This document shows, one piece after another, positions 29,478-42,073 of a stretch of DNA of 64,000 bases. Numbering within the stretch: position 1 is the first letter of the stretch; each line of letters begins with the position of its first letter. The position numbers and the translations under genes were made by a program. Source of the DNA: Turnera subulata (Eukaryota; Streptophyta; Magnoliopsida; Malpighiales; Passifloraceae). The notes under the pieces are model-generated. The model did no database searches. It saw nothing but the letters and a program-made list of their open reading frames with translations, and was not told the origin of the DNA. Location: positions 89,476-153,475 of the forward strand of contig JAKUCV010002137.1 of NCBI GenBank assembly GCA_028386065.3, written 5' to 3'.

Positions 29478-30482
29478 TTATTCCAGGGATGATCCCTTTG
29501 ACTCTTCCTGCAGAGATGATTCATTTGACCCTTCCTGCAGATACTCTTCCCGCGCCGAGATGATATCATTTCGCTTGGAAGCAAGCACAAACTCTTCCTC
29601 ATGCAACTGCGACCATTTCTCATCCAACCCTTCCAGCTCTGACTTTTTCTTCATCAGAATCCCTTCTTTAACCTTACTCGCACAAGATTCTGGGATCAAA
29701 CTCATGGACTCTCTCAAGAATGGATACCTGGACAAATCTTGCACTCCCTTGGTTTCAGAACCCTTCTCGCCTCCACTAACCTTGGACAAACTCATCTCCT
29801 TGATTACATTCTCATGCGGAGGAGGAGAACCCCATATCTGATCTCCCAAACTCAGCGCCTGCGCCTGTAGATTATAAGATTGGAAATCCTCTGGGTTTGA
29901 ATAGAACCTTCTGATTCTTTCCTCGTATTTCTTCCTCAAATGGGTGATGACCAGTGTCAATTCGCTGGAAGAAAGATTCGGCGCTCCAGCCATGTAGATT
30001 CTGCAGAAAGAACTCAGGTGATCAGTAGTGGCATGAGGGAACACATTGGATCTTGAGCGGTAATCAAGCAACTTATTCAAGAACAGGATCTCAGCATCCA
30101 CATTGGTAGACAAGCCCCCAAGAAACTGCTCTTTCCTCGCTAAGTTCTCCTTGCTTACTGAATCATCATATACATCGTTGACAGACTTCAGGAAAGTATC
30201 TGCCAGGGTCGCAGTCTTTTGCAGCATCTGGGAAAAGAAACCTGTTGCCGAGATTTCTTGGGCTTCCTTCCTCTCCTCCTCCTCCTCATCCTTCTCTTCA
30301 TTGTCATCAGCAGAAGAATCAGCTTGCTGTATGGCTTGTATTTCATCGTCAGACAAAGCAGGACGGGCCAGCTCTTCCAAGAAAACATTTCTCACATGCT
30401 CTTCTCCGTGTACCGCTTTCAGGGCTTGGATTAGTCGCACCAGTTTGGTGAGTTCTTTGTCAGATGGCGGTGGTTGATCCAT
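29478..30482 (-). CDS. GeBP/STOREKEEPER-like protein, single DUF573 domain
   Basis: An intron-less 334-residue frame from ATG 30482. The N-terminal segment (12-40) is shared with the neighbouring paralogue. It is followed by an acidic run (D/E-rich, 59-75), a DUF573 domain at about 125-218 (AEILFLNKLLDYRS ... LRKKYEERIRRF ... LGDQIWG) and a charged C-terminal helix (256-310). The very C terminus has two near-identical nine-residue repeats (QEGSNESSL / QEESKGSSL). A TATATA stretch at 30625-30633 (minus, ~145 bp before the ATG) may be the promoter. The 5' UTR contains an (AG)11 tract. The family binds DNA through the central domain and acts in cytokinin and sugar responses in other plants; a role here is not shown. 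Tandem arrangement suggests local duplication. Confidence 0.82.
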   Translation of the reverse strand: MDQPPPSDKELTKLVRLIQALKAVHGEEHVRNVFLEELARPALSDDEIQAIQQADSSADDNEEKDEEEEERKEAQEISATGFFSQMLQKTATLADTFLKSVNDVYDDSVSKENLARKEQFLGGLSTNVDAEILFLNKLLDYRSRSNVFPHATTDHLSSFCRIYMAGAPNLSSSELTLVITHLRKKYEERIRRFYSNPEDFQSYNLQAQALSLGDQIWGSPPPHENVIKEMSLSKVSGGEKGSETKGVQDLSRYPFLRESMSLIPESCASKVKEGILMKKKSELEGLDEKWSQLHEEEFVLASKRNDIISAREEYLQEGSNESSLQEESKGSSLE

Positions 30483-30532
30483 GGCGAGTTTTTGTTGTGA
30501 GAATCTTCGTTGCTATGGATTATGGAGAGCTA

Positions 30533-30554
30533 AGAGAGAGAGAGAGAGAGAGAG
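30533..30554. repeat. (AG)11 microsatellite in the 5' UTR
   Basis: Eleven perfect AG units, CT on the sense strand of the GeBP-like gene, about 50-70 bp upstream of its ATG. CT-rich 5' UTR tracts are common in plant promoters and leaders. Confidence 0.85.
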
Positions 30555-31229
30555 GGAGGAAGAGAGAGTGTTTTTGGGAGGAAATTCTCTGGGTGGGATT
30601 GGATACGTAGAAGGATAGAAGTTACATATATAAGAGCAAAGCAGGGGTTGCTAGTGTGGGAAGAGTCGACTTCCAAGTTCACTTAATAGTTTTTGATTTA
30701 GTGCATGAATTAATTAAAGGACTAAGCTTAATTCGTCTCCAGAGCATATGAATTAAGGCCCCTCTGCCTCTTTAGTCTAAGGCTCTAAGATCTCCACTGC
30801 AGTGCGATTGATTGAGAATTTGTTCCCTTCACGGTAATGCCTAGGATCCTTGGGCTTCTATTATGTATTTTCTTTATTTGTCCCTCAGATATAAAGTTAA
30901 TTAAAAATAAGAGAAAGAAATTTAGTTCTCCGCGGGGAATGGCTTTTTATTAAGTCCAAAGTGGAGGGGATATATGTTGACCCAAACTTGAAACCATATA
31001 TATGATATAATATGATATTACTTGGCAGGTAATTAGTTGTAACACATAAAAAAATCCTGTGTAATGCAGGTGCTTAACTCGTAAATTGTCTTAAACCTTA
31101 TCAGGGGCATCATTCCCTATTGATGAGGATGAGTACAATCGAATCCTAGATGTTTTGGCCCTGAAATATCACTTGGTCAAAATCTCTTCCCACTCTAATT
31201 TCAACACTCGATTCCTCAATTACTTGTAG

Positions 31230-33045
31230 TTGAATTATTGTCTTGTTAATCTTCTCTTACCTTTTTATTTTCCTAGAGTAGCAGCAGGCTACGACTGTGG
31301 GAGGTGTGAGTTCCCCTTGCTGTGGGGCTTGTTTCAATTGAGTTTTTTGAGTGCTTTGTTGCAAGTGCTTAACGCATTGTTGACTCCACCAAATTTCCAG
31401 TGGAAGGAGGAGGACTTTGTGGTGAAGCTTAAAGCCTGCGAGCAGCACAATGAGATGGAGAATGTGGATGAAACTTTCGGGGACATCATCAGCAAAACGC
31501 ATCTTGTGGCTAAGGTTTACTCTAACAAGTCTTTCTCTGCTAATGCCTTTAAGGGTTACCTGTTTAGAATCTGGCAATTGAAGGCCAAGTTCAGGGTCAC
31601 TAATAAGAAAAATAACATCTATCTTGTGGGTTTTGATTATAAAGAAGATTGCATGAAAATCTTAGCTGGGTGTCATTGGTTGGTTGAATTTGCGCATGTT
31701 AACTTCAGGCGCTGGATGCCCCATATGTCTCTGAAATAGGTTCCGATGCGTTTATCCTATTTTTGGATACAACTACATGATTTGCCGCTCAATTTTTTAG
31801 CGTATCCAAAAATTAAACAAATATACGACACTTTTGTCACACCTGTAGTTGAAATTGAGGCAACTATAGAAAACTGTATGGGTTTCTATGGCTTTGTGCG
31901 TGTTAAAATCGAATTCTTACCTGAACGCCCTTTAATCCCTGGGCTGCATGTGTATGATGAGTTTGATCAAAAGCACTGGGTCAAAATCAAATACGAACAG
32001 CTTGGAGAATTCTGCTACAAATGCGGCAGAATTACTCACAGCATTCATAGATGCTCAAGGCCCCAAAGACAGGATGAAGGGGTGGAGTTGGAGTCTGTGG
32101 TGAGTGTTGGTCTATGGATGAGGGCTAGAGAGGTAGTAGGGAAATACTATCCCGGGAAAAAGCAAGCCAACTCAGAGGATTCTGCTGTCAGAACTATAGA
32201 GCCAGAAGGGAACCAATCCGATGCCACGCAGGCTACTAAGGAACATGCTGAGAGTCAAGAGACGGCTGCCAAGAGCCAAACACGAGCTGATGAACTGCTA
32301 CAATAGGAAAATGGCAGAGGACATGACAGGTAAGAAGAGGAAGGCATCTGGCTTAGAACCTAGGGGAAGCTCGAAAATCATGGCTAAAAGGGTTCATCAA
32401 GGCTGGATACAGTCGATGGAAGAACTAGTCCAAGAGATCGATAGTGACTCTCCTGTGATCTCCACAAAAAAAAAGCCTAGCTGGAAGCGCTTAGCTCGGG
32501 CAACACAGGTCACTTACCATCCTTCTAGGAGTGAACTAGAGAGGAAGGCGGAAATGGACAGTTGGATGTTAGGAGTCACAGAGCAATTTGTATCTGGATC
32601 TGATGCTAACACTGTAGGGGATGGGAGCGTGAGTCTCCTATCCAAGCCAGAGTGATGGTTGTTGCAGGTGGGGATAAACCAATGGCACTCGGATTTATCC
32701 TCATTATTTTGTCACCATAATGTGAATCCTGTGAGTTCTCTTATGCCTGGTAGGGATGAATTTTTGTTGCAACTCAGTTCGGGTCAGGATACCCAACCAA
32801 AAATAAAAAGGAACGCAATTGTTGGCCGGATTCAAGGGTTGCAAGTGCTGGCAGTTGAGTCAGAGCAAGAGCTCCTCCCCAGCAAGCCTATAGACGTTGT
32901 TTTGAAAAAGATTACACCCGAATGGGTTTCATCTCAGTCATGTGGGAGTGACTATGTGAAACATGCTGTGATTTGGGATAGAAACCTGCATCATCAGGCC
33001 GAAATATCCTTTCTTATCGGTTGCTTACCTGTGGTTGAAGACTAG
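31230..33045 (+). pseudogene. LINE ORF1-type protein (DUF4283 + CCHC knuckle), broken
   Basis: Frames 31230-31739 and 31746-32306 are in register, separated by one TAG codon. Together they encode a DUF4283 domain (FRIWQLKAKFRVTNKKNN, GCHWLVEFAHVNFRRW, YFWIQLHDLPLNF) and a zinc knuckle CYKCGRITHSIHRC (about 32008-32050). The rest (32310-33045) is in another frame and is basic, low-complexity. The sequence is clearly different from ORF1 of the LINE at 10.8 kb, so it is a separate family. It is a remnant of an RNA-binding protein. Confidence 0.7.
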
Positions 33046-33171
33046 TGCCGACCGAACTCTTTTCCTATGCAACATCCAGGAAGGCGATATTTACTTTTTT
33101 CAGTTCATTTGCTCTGTCTATCTATATTGTGGAACTGTATTGCCATGTATCCTTATCTGGCAGTTACCTGG

Positions 33172-33713
33172 TGTTGAATAAAGTTCCGTTATCACAACTG
33201 AACAATGCGCAGCACTAAGCACTAACCTTTCACACTACCAACCTCGCCACACAGGCAGACTGTGCTGAGACTAAGCAAGACTAGCTTGCACAAGCAGGTT
33301 GCACAGAACCCGAGCTGGAAAATATAGAAAACTCACAAACACTAACAAGAAAACAATCTAGAATAGAGAGAATACACTCTCAGAATACTCAGAGAGAAAT
33401 GCTAGAGAGAAAAGCCTGAATGCTATAGAGAAATGCTAGAAAGCTTGGGATGCCTTTCCCATTAGAAAGCAGGGCCTTTATATAGGCTACAAAAATAACC
33501 ACTTAAGCTAGAAAGTAGGAAGCTAACAACATCTTGTAAACTTGAAAAACAGATAAAGATAACTAAAACCTAATCTAGATAAATAACTTGGAAGGATAAC
33601 TAAGAAAGATAATTAATATCTAATCTAGATAATTAAGTGGAAAACTAATCCACCCAATCTCCACTAGATTAGGTAACAACCAAAGCTATCCAATTGGTGT
33701 TGGATATTTAACA
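33172..33713 (-). repeat. Copia C 3' LTR (542 bp)
   Basis: TGTTAAATATCC...TTTATTCAACA on the minus strand. It differs from the 46389-46931 copy at only a handful of positions (e.g. around 33198 and 33295), so the insertion is fairly recent. Confidence 0.92.
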
Positions 33714-36019
33714 CTCCCCCTCAACACCAACTTTCGCTCTTTTCACCATGCCGAGCTGATGACAGAAGTATTCAAAATTGTCTCCGCTCAAGCCTTTTGT
33801 GAACACATCTGCTACTTGATCTTCAGTCTTCACCTGCCTCAGCTCCATTTCTTCTTCAAGGACTTTTTCCCTGATAAAGTGATAATGAACTTCCACGTGT
33901 TTAGTCCTTGCATGAAACACGGGATTCTCAGCCAAACGTATTGCTGATTGATTATCACAATACAAAGGAATTGCATAATCAGTTGACTGATGCAAATCCT
34001 TCAACAACTACACAATCCAAGTGCTCTCCTGAGCTGCCATTGCTGCAGCTCGATACTCTGCTTCTGTTGTGAATAAAGACACTGTTGGTTGTCTTTTACT
34101 GCACCAAGAAGCAGCTCCAGACCCAAGTTTAAAAATATACCCAGTAGTTGAACGTCGGGTATCATGATCACCTGCATAGTCAGCATCACAGTAGCCAACT
34201 AATCTGCAGTCTTCACCTCTCTTGTACAGAATTCCATTATCAAGTGTACCCCTGACATATCTCAAGATTATTTTGACTACTTCCAAATGAGGCTTCTTTG
34301 GGTTTTGCATATACCGACTCATCACACCGACCGCATAGGAGATGTCTGGTCTTGTTTGAGCCAGATATATCAAACTACACACTAATTGACAATACATCGT
34401 TGCATCTTCCAAATCTTTTCCATCATGAGCACATAACTTGGCGTTTGGCTCCATAGGTGTCGATATTGGTTTGCAATCGTGCATTCCAAATTTCTTCAGC
34501 AAATCTTTGCAATATTTCTGCTGATGAAGAAAGATACTTTCTTATGTACGGTCAATTTCAAGACCAAAAAAGTGCTTAAGCTGTCCAAGCTCTTTCATAT
34601 GGAAGCGAACTGATAAATTCTGCTTTGTCTGGAGAACTTCCTCTTCACTATCTCCTGTGAGGATTAAGTCATCCACATAGACCAACACTATAGCTAACTT
34701 CCCACCACTAGCTTTAACAAACAAGCTAGAGTCTGCAGTTGTCATAACATAACCACCCTGGACTAAAAACTCAGCAATTTTGCCATACCAGGCCCTTGGT
34801 GCTTGTTTTAGTCCATAGAGGGCCTTCCGGAGTTTACATACATACTCGGGATGATCTTGACTCTCAAAACCATTTGGTTGATCCATGTAGATCTCCCGAT
34901 CTAGCTCCCCATGCAAAAATGCATTCTTCACGTCCATCTGTCATAGGTTCCAGTTCTTACTAGCTGCAAGTGCCAGTAGAACTCGCACAGTTGTAAGCTT
35001 TGCGACTGGACTGAACGTTTCATCGTAGTCTAGTCCATACTGTTGAAAGAATCCTCGAGCTACCAATCGAGCCTTGTACCTCTCAATCGATCCATCTGTG
35101 CGATGCTTTATCTTGTAAACCCATTTGCAAGAAATAGGTTTTACTCCTCCTAGCAGTGGTACAAGCTCCCAAGTCTGGTTATGATCCAATGCTGCAAGCT
35201 CTTCTTCCATAGCTTTAATCCATTTTGAGCTCAAAGAAGCTTCTTCAAAACTCTCAGGTTCTTTCACATCTTCTACAACAACAGCATTGGCATACTTGGG
35301 ATTCGGCTTCTTAGGTCTTACCGACCTTCTCGCCTGAGCTGGCGGTTCAGCTGCAACTAACTCGCCTTCTTCACTTGACTCACTATCTCCTCTTGGCTCA
35401 CTTTCTTCATACGGCCTAACTTCTTCATTTGGCCTTTGGTGCACACCTGTTTGCCAAGGACTTTGAGCTACTGCTACACCATCTCCACCATCTTCTAAAA
35501 CTTCAGCTTCTCCTAAACTTAGCTGAACTTGAGAAGACTCCACTGTCTTTTTCAGATTATCTGAATCTGGCAGTGCTTGCTTATCTGAGGACCACTATGT
35601 AGACGCTTCATCAAACACTACATTTCGGGATGTATAGCATTTCCCAGTAGTTGGATCACAGGATCGCCATTCTTTTCTCTGACTGTCGTATCCTACAAAG
35701 ATACAACGCACTGCCTTCTTGTCCATCTTGCTACGTAAATCGTTAATTACATATACATAACAGACACAACCAAACACTCGAAAGTAGCTAACAACAGGCT
35801 TCTTCTTCCATAGTTTCTCAAAGGGTGAGAGAAAATCCAACCTTTGTTGAGGGAGCCTATTGATCACAAAGGTTGCAGTCTTTATTGCTTCTGCCCAAAA
35901 ATGTCCAGGAACATTTTTAGCGTGAAGCATACTTCGACAAGCTTCAGCCAAATGTCTGTTCTTCCTCTCTGCAACACCATTCTGCTGTGGAGTGTTTGCA
36001 CATGTGAATTGATGGCGTA
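33708..36019 (-). pseudogene. Copia C pol, C-terminal part (integrase end, reverse transcriptase, RNase H)
   Basis: The minus-strand segments 35951-35595, 35543-34941, 34937-34542, 34502-34008 and 34007-33708 are all in one frame and separated by single stop codons. They hold the integrase C-terminal part, a reverse transcriptase ([44 protein letters not shown] with intact YVDD at about 34668-34679) and RNase H ([40 protein letters not shown]). The element is therefore recently dead, by nonsense changes and the insertion of D. Confidence 0.88.
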
Positions 36020-36024
36020 CTTGG

Positions 36025-37556
36025 TGTAAGTATCCGGTTCATGCAATTGACAATCAAAAGCACAAAATACAACATGTATGTGCAGCGGAAATACCGGATA
36101 CACATGGAGGATCCATGTGAAGGGAGCTAAACCGAATAACAATTTTTCATACCTGTAACGGTTGAGGTCTTTCACCCAACTGTAGAACCGAATCAGCTAG
36201 AGCCAGACAAAAGCCTCGCCCCTCTACGGTATCCATACGAACCGCTGTAACCGATTGAAGAACGTCTCACGACTTCAACCCGAGCTCTCCCGAACTGGTG
36301 TGCTAGCAACAGGTTTCCGGGAGTTGTGTGTGGTGTTTTGACTCTTCTTTCACAAAGAAGATATGTGTGTTTTGTCTCAATTTTTCAAACCACTCAAGAA
36401 CATTTCTCAAGCTCTGAAAACTCTCTCAAGTGAGGAAGATGATGCAATAGTGATCAGATCACTCAACCCATCAAATGACATAAAGTAGTGGTTTAATGGC
36501 TAACATGGTGGTCCATTAAGCAATATGATTATGTCTCCACATAATCATGTTACCCACTAATGCACAAAACACACCAACTCGTCACAGCACTAGTTTGGCT
36601 TAATTATGCTGACAATAATTGAACCAAACCAGCCCAAAAATGGCCCTGGTCCAACCACACCTTGGTTCAACTATGGTCCAACCACGGTTCAACCACCTGC
36701 TCGAATCAACGACTGTATGTGTGTGACCCTGTAGGCACTTGTACGTTCGGCAATAATCGTAAAATCTCATTTTACAATTATAAGCAAAGAGCAGTGTCTA
36801 GCAACACATCATTGCCATCCGAACGACAAGATCAATACTGATTCCACGTGCCTCGGAACATGTCATCGTCCCTTCGTCCCATTATCAAGATTAAACACGA
36901 GACATGGAATATGTCAATCTCGTATATGTTTAATCTCGGTTTCTTGATCCTCGAGTTAACCGGTAAAACGGATACCAATGATATCATATATCATTATCCG
37001 AGCATGGCCATGCATTTACGGTTCAACTCTATCAAGAAACACTCCGATAATATACCCGTTATATGGGTTGGACGAATCCCCTCTGGATCATACAAAACCC
37101 ACTACACACTCATCATATACCCAATGATTACCCTTACGTCTATCCAGTTACGGATGACCAGGAATAATATCAAAGCATATGACTCACATGTTGGGAACCT
37201 TGATGATCACAGGTCTAAGGACAATACATTATAAGAACCGCTATCGACAAAACATATAACGTTCCATGTAGCATTCTTATGTGGGTCGGTCCAGTCCACA
37301 AGTTCTCTAACTTGTACCCGTATGTAGAATTCATATCACATATGCAATTCTCAACATACGCTAGTCTTAATTTATTATTACAACCCATCCATAATAATAA
37401 TCGACTAGGGACAATTTAAGAATATGAAATATTCTAGGGTTATAAGTATGTGCAAGCGTCTATCTCATAAACGATACTTATTGGAATAACCTTAATGTGT
37501 ATACATGACTCAAAATATACATCCATTGATTGGCTTTTGGGCATATTACACTAACA
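36025..37556 (-). repeat. Copia D 3' LTR (1532 bp)
   Basis: Near-identical to 42977-44519. It lacks 11 bp in a small GGTCCAACCA-type repeat at about 36645-36690, which explains the length difference. A 128-codon antisense frame is present in both LTRs but looks fortuitous. Confidence 0.93.
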
Positions 37557-37570
37557 ATCTCCTACTTGCA

Positions 37571-40500
37571 CTAAAGCCAATCATACATGTATCTAATACC
37601 AATGGATGCAGCATGACCATCATGCTTCTGCTGTGTGAGCGGCTTAGTCAATGGATCTGCTACATTGTTCTTCGAAGGAACTCTGCACAGTCTGACATCG
37701 CCTCCATCTATGATCTCTCTAGTAAGATGATAGCGTCGGAGTATATGTTTGGATCTCTGGTGGTATCTCAATTCCTGAGCCTGTGCGATTGTCCCATTGT
37801 TGTCACAATAGAGCTCAATCGGACTCTCAATGCTCGGAACCATACCAAGTTCAGTTACGAACTTCTTGATCCAAACAGCCTCTTTCGTCGCATCTGAGGC
37901 AGCTATGTACTCAGCCTCGGTTGTAGAGTCGGCTACTGTCTCTTGCTTTGAACTCTTCCAGCAAACAGCCCCACCTCCAAGACAAAACACATAACCTGAC
38001 TGCGATCTAAAATCATCCCTATCGGTTTGGAAGCTAGCATCGGTGTAACCCTTTACAACGAGCTCATCCACGCTTCCGTAAACTAGGAATGCATCCTTAG
38101 TCCTTCTCAAGTACTTAAGGATGTTCTTTACCGCTGTCCAGTGACACTCATCGGGATCAGCTTGGTATCTGCTTGTGACACTCAAAGCATAAGCAACATC
38201 CGGTCTAGTACATAACATGGCATACATGATAGATCCTATTGCCGAAGCATAAGGAATCTTACTCATCCGCTCTCTCTCCTTAGATGTACTAGGACATTGA
38301 TTCTTTGAGAGAGATATGCCATGTGACAAGGGCAAGAACCCTTTCTTGGAGTCTTGCATGCTAAACCTCTTTAGCACCTTGTCAATATACGTACTTTGAC
38401 TTAGCCCGAGAAGCCTTTTGGGTCTATCTCTATAGATCTTTATACCTAACACATAGGCAGCTTCTCCTAAGTCCTTCATCGAGAAATTCTTTCCTAACCA
38501 AGTCTTTACTGACTGTAGTGTCGGAATGTCATTCCCAATGAGCAAGATGTCGTCAACATACAACAACAAGAAAACAATGGTGCTCCCACTAACCTTCTTG
38601 TAAACACATGGTTCATCTTTATTCTTGATGAAACCAAACTCTTTGATTACATCATTAAAACGAAGATTCCAACTCCTAGAAGCTTGCTTCAATCCATAAA
38701 TGGATCTCTGCAACTTGCATACCATATTGGCATTCTCTGGATTGACAAAACCTTCAGGCTGTGTCATATAAACATCCTCTAAAAGATTCCCGTTAAGGAA
38801 GGCGGTTTTGACATCCATTTGCCATATCTGATAATCATAGTATGCCGCTATTGCCAATAGAATCTGGATGGATTTAACCATGGCAACCGGTGAGAAAGTT
38901 TCATCATAGTCAATACCATGAACTTGCTTGAAACCTTTCGCAACCAATCGCCCTTTATAGGTAATCACATTACCATCCATGTCGGTCTTTCTCTTAAAGA
39001 CCCATTTGCATCCAATAGGTTTTACCCCTTCGGATAGATCAACCAAGGTCCATACCTTGTTTTTGTACATGGATTCCATTTCCGAATTCATGGCCTCTAG
39101 CCACTTCTCAGAGTCCGGACCCGTAATGGCCTGCTGATAGGAAGTGGGCTCATCCTCATCTATGAGCATCACGTCTCCAGCATGATTCATGAGAAATCTA
39201 TATCTCTCAGGCTCATACCGAGTCCTATCCGACCTACACGGTCCATGTGTTACAGGCACAAGAATCTCATCCACAACTTCTTGTGGTTCCTGCCCTTGTT
39301 CCATCTCAGCCTCTATCTCTCGAACTTCTTCGAGTTCTACTTTCCTCCCACTGATTCTTCTAGAAATAAATTCTCTTTCTAGAAAAATAGCAGTCTGAGC
39401 CACAAACACTTTGTGCTCTAAAGGATTATAGAAATAATACCCTTTCGTTTCCTTAGGGTATCCTACAAAGAGGCACTTGTCGGATTTAGGGCCGAGTTTA
39501 TCCGAAGCTTCACGTCTTACGTAAGCCTCACAACACCAAATTCTCATAAAAGACAAATTGGGACGCTTCCTAGTCCATATCTCATATGGTGTCTTTTCGA
39601 CGGATTTAGATGGAACACGGTTTAGTGTAAAAGTTGCACTCAATAATGCATGTCCCCAAAACGAAGGAGGAAGTTCAGCTTGACTCATCATCGAACGAAC
39701 CATATCCAAAAAGGTTCTATTCCTCCTTTCAGATACACCATTCCATTGAGGCGTACCCGGCGGAGTGAGCTGTGATACTATACCACACTCCTTTAGATGA
39801 TCAAGGAATTCTCGGTCTAAGTATTCACCTCCTCGATCTGATCGAAGCATCTTAATACTTTTACCGAGTTGATTCTGCACTTCATTCTTGAATTCTTTGA
39901 ACTTTTCAAAGAATTCTGACTTGTGTCTCATTAGATACACATAGCCATATCTACTGAAATCATCAGTAAATGTAATGAAGTATGAAAAACCACCTCTAGC
40001 CTGTGTGGACATAGGTCCGCATACATCACTATGTATAAGACCTAATAAGTCCGATGCTCTCTCACCCTTACCGGTAAAAGGAGCCTTCGTCATTTTGCCT
40101 AACAAACAAGACTCACACGTCTCAAATGATTCATAATCAAATGAGTCTAAAAGTCCATCTTTATGGAGTTTAGAAATACGAGTCTCGTTTATATGGCCTA
40201 AACGACAATGCCAAAGGTACGTTTCATTGGAACCATTCGTTCTAATCTTCTTCGTGTTAACGTTATAGATTGCGGTTTCTAGGTTTAGAACATACAAACC
40301 ATTGCTCAAATATGCACCACCATAATATATATCATTGAAATAAATGGAACAACAATTGTCCTTTATTACAAATGAAAATCCTTTCTTGTCAAGACAAGAT
40401 ACAGAAATCAGATTCCTGCTAATGGTTGGTACATAATAGTAATCGTCTAGTTCCATAACTAAACCACTCGGTAAGGATAGATAGTAAGTTCCTACGGCTA

Positions 40501-41506
40501 ATGCAGCAACTCTTGCTCCATTTCCCACACGTAGGTCTATCTCACCCTTAGCCAATCTCCTACTCTTTCTTAGTTCCTGCACATTTACACAAATATGAGA
40601 ACCACATCCGGTATCTAATACCCATGATGCAGAGATAGAGATATTCGCTTCTATAACGAACATACCTGAAGTGGAAGTCTCACTTCCCTTCTTCTTCTTC
40701 AACTCTTGAAGATAAACCGGGCAGTTCCGTCTCCAATGGCCAGACTTCTTGCAATGGAAGCATTCGCCTTCCTTTGCAATACCACCTTTAGGTTTCAGCA
40801 TTTGTGAAGAAGATGCACCAAACTTTTTGGTGGATTTCTTCATCTTAGCTTTACCCTTTCCTTTGCCACCTCCAAGCATCAATATGCTATTGGATTTACT
40901 TGCCTTCATTTGTTGCTCAGTTGTTCCCAACATATTGAGCAACTCAGACAAGGACTTGTCAAGATGGTTCATATTGAAGTTCATGACAAATTGACCGTAG
41001 CTATCCGGCAACGATTGCAGGACTAGGTCAACAGCCAATTCCTTCTGCAAAGGAAACCCTAGAGCCTCAAGGCTCTCAATGTATCCGATCATTTTGAGCA
41101 CATGCGGCCTTACGGGTGATGACTCGGCCATCCTGCATTGGAACAATGCCTTAGAGGTCTCGTACCTCTCATGCCTTGCTTGCTCCTCAAAGAGCATCTT
41201 AAGGTGTTCGATCATATCGAACGCCCCCATGTTCTCGTGTTGCTTCTGAAGCTCAGATTCCATGTTAATAAGCATGAGGCATCCTATATCCAATGCATCA
41301 TCTAGATGCTTCTTGTAAGCATCCCTTTCTGCCCTTGGTGCACTAGGCGCCGGTTCACTGGGAACGGGCCCTTAGAGGACATACAATTTCTTTTCTTGTT
41401 TGAGGACAATCCTCAAGTTACGATACCATTTCAGGAAGTTATTCCCGTTTAACTTTTCCTTCTCAAGGACCGATCGCAGTGACAATGTGCTAGTGTTTTG
41501 GGTCAT
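37571..41506 (-). pseudogene. Copia D gag-pol polyprotein, one internal stop
   Basis: The frame runs from ATG 41506 to a stop at 37571. It is continuous except for a TAA at 41374-41372 after 44 codons. Order: gag (41506-40800); zinc knuckle CFHCKKSGHWRRNC (about 40762); protease with WVLDTGCGSH (about 40615); GAG-pre-integrase and integrase (HCRLGH, CESCLLGK, SDRGGEYLD); reverse transcriptase (MDVKTAFLNGNLLEDVYM, LLYVDDILL near 38560); RNase H (KGYTDASFQTD, TEAEYIAASDA, LYCDNNGTIAQ, VADPLTKPL). All catalytic motifs seen look normal. The early stop in gag disables full translation unless a downstream start is used or it is read through. The polyprotein ends 14 bp before the left LTR. Confidence 0.92.
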
Positions 41507-42073
41507 GGATACTCTACAACAATGATCAACTCACACAAATAAGAGTCATGCATACAAATACATTTAACAAGTAATTCTATTAAATGTGCTCCTACTACAT
41601 AAATCAAGACAATTATATAAGTAGGCCAAGATCCATATTTCACTTACAACATATGTCAGCTTTGGCTGATCGCATATATCAATAGTTATTTAGGTAGACA
41701 ACTCTTATCAATTACATCTCATGTAACTCTTGGATAGTTGAGTGAACAACACTTTGTTCTAGTCTATCTCATAGACTTAGCTCAACTCCTTGCCTCTAAG
41801 TCCTTAATCCTATTAAGATGACCTAGTTAAGTTCAACACCACAATAAGCAGTTCCGATATTACAATTATCGCGTTGCACCTTGCTAAGATAAACAAAGGC
41901 ACCTTGCTTTGGCAAAACCTACCTTTTGTTGATCGAAGCAATGATGAGTGCTTATCATGGAAGGCAACTAAGAACTTAATATTTTCATCAACATATAATT
42001 CCAACACACCACATGCTTGTTCTTGATAAATCATACATTGATGTCATGTAAGTTTGAAAACAAAATACATGAT

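Noticed and set aside
36848..37234. 128-codon plus-strand frame, repeated at 43811-44197
   Set aside because: It is present twice only because it lies in the two LTRs of Copia D; antisense to the element, no start context or motif, and a single insertion cannot show selection.
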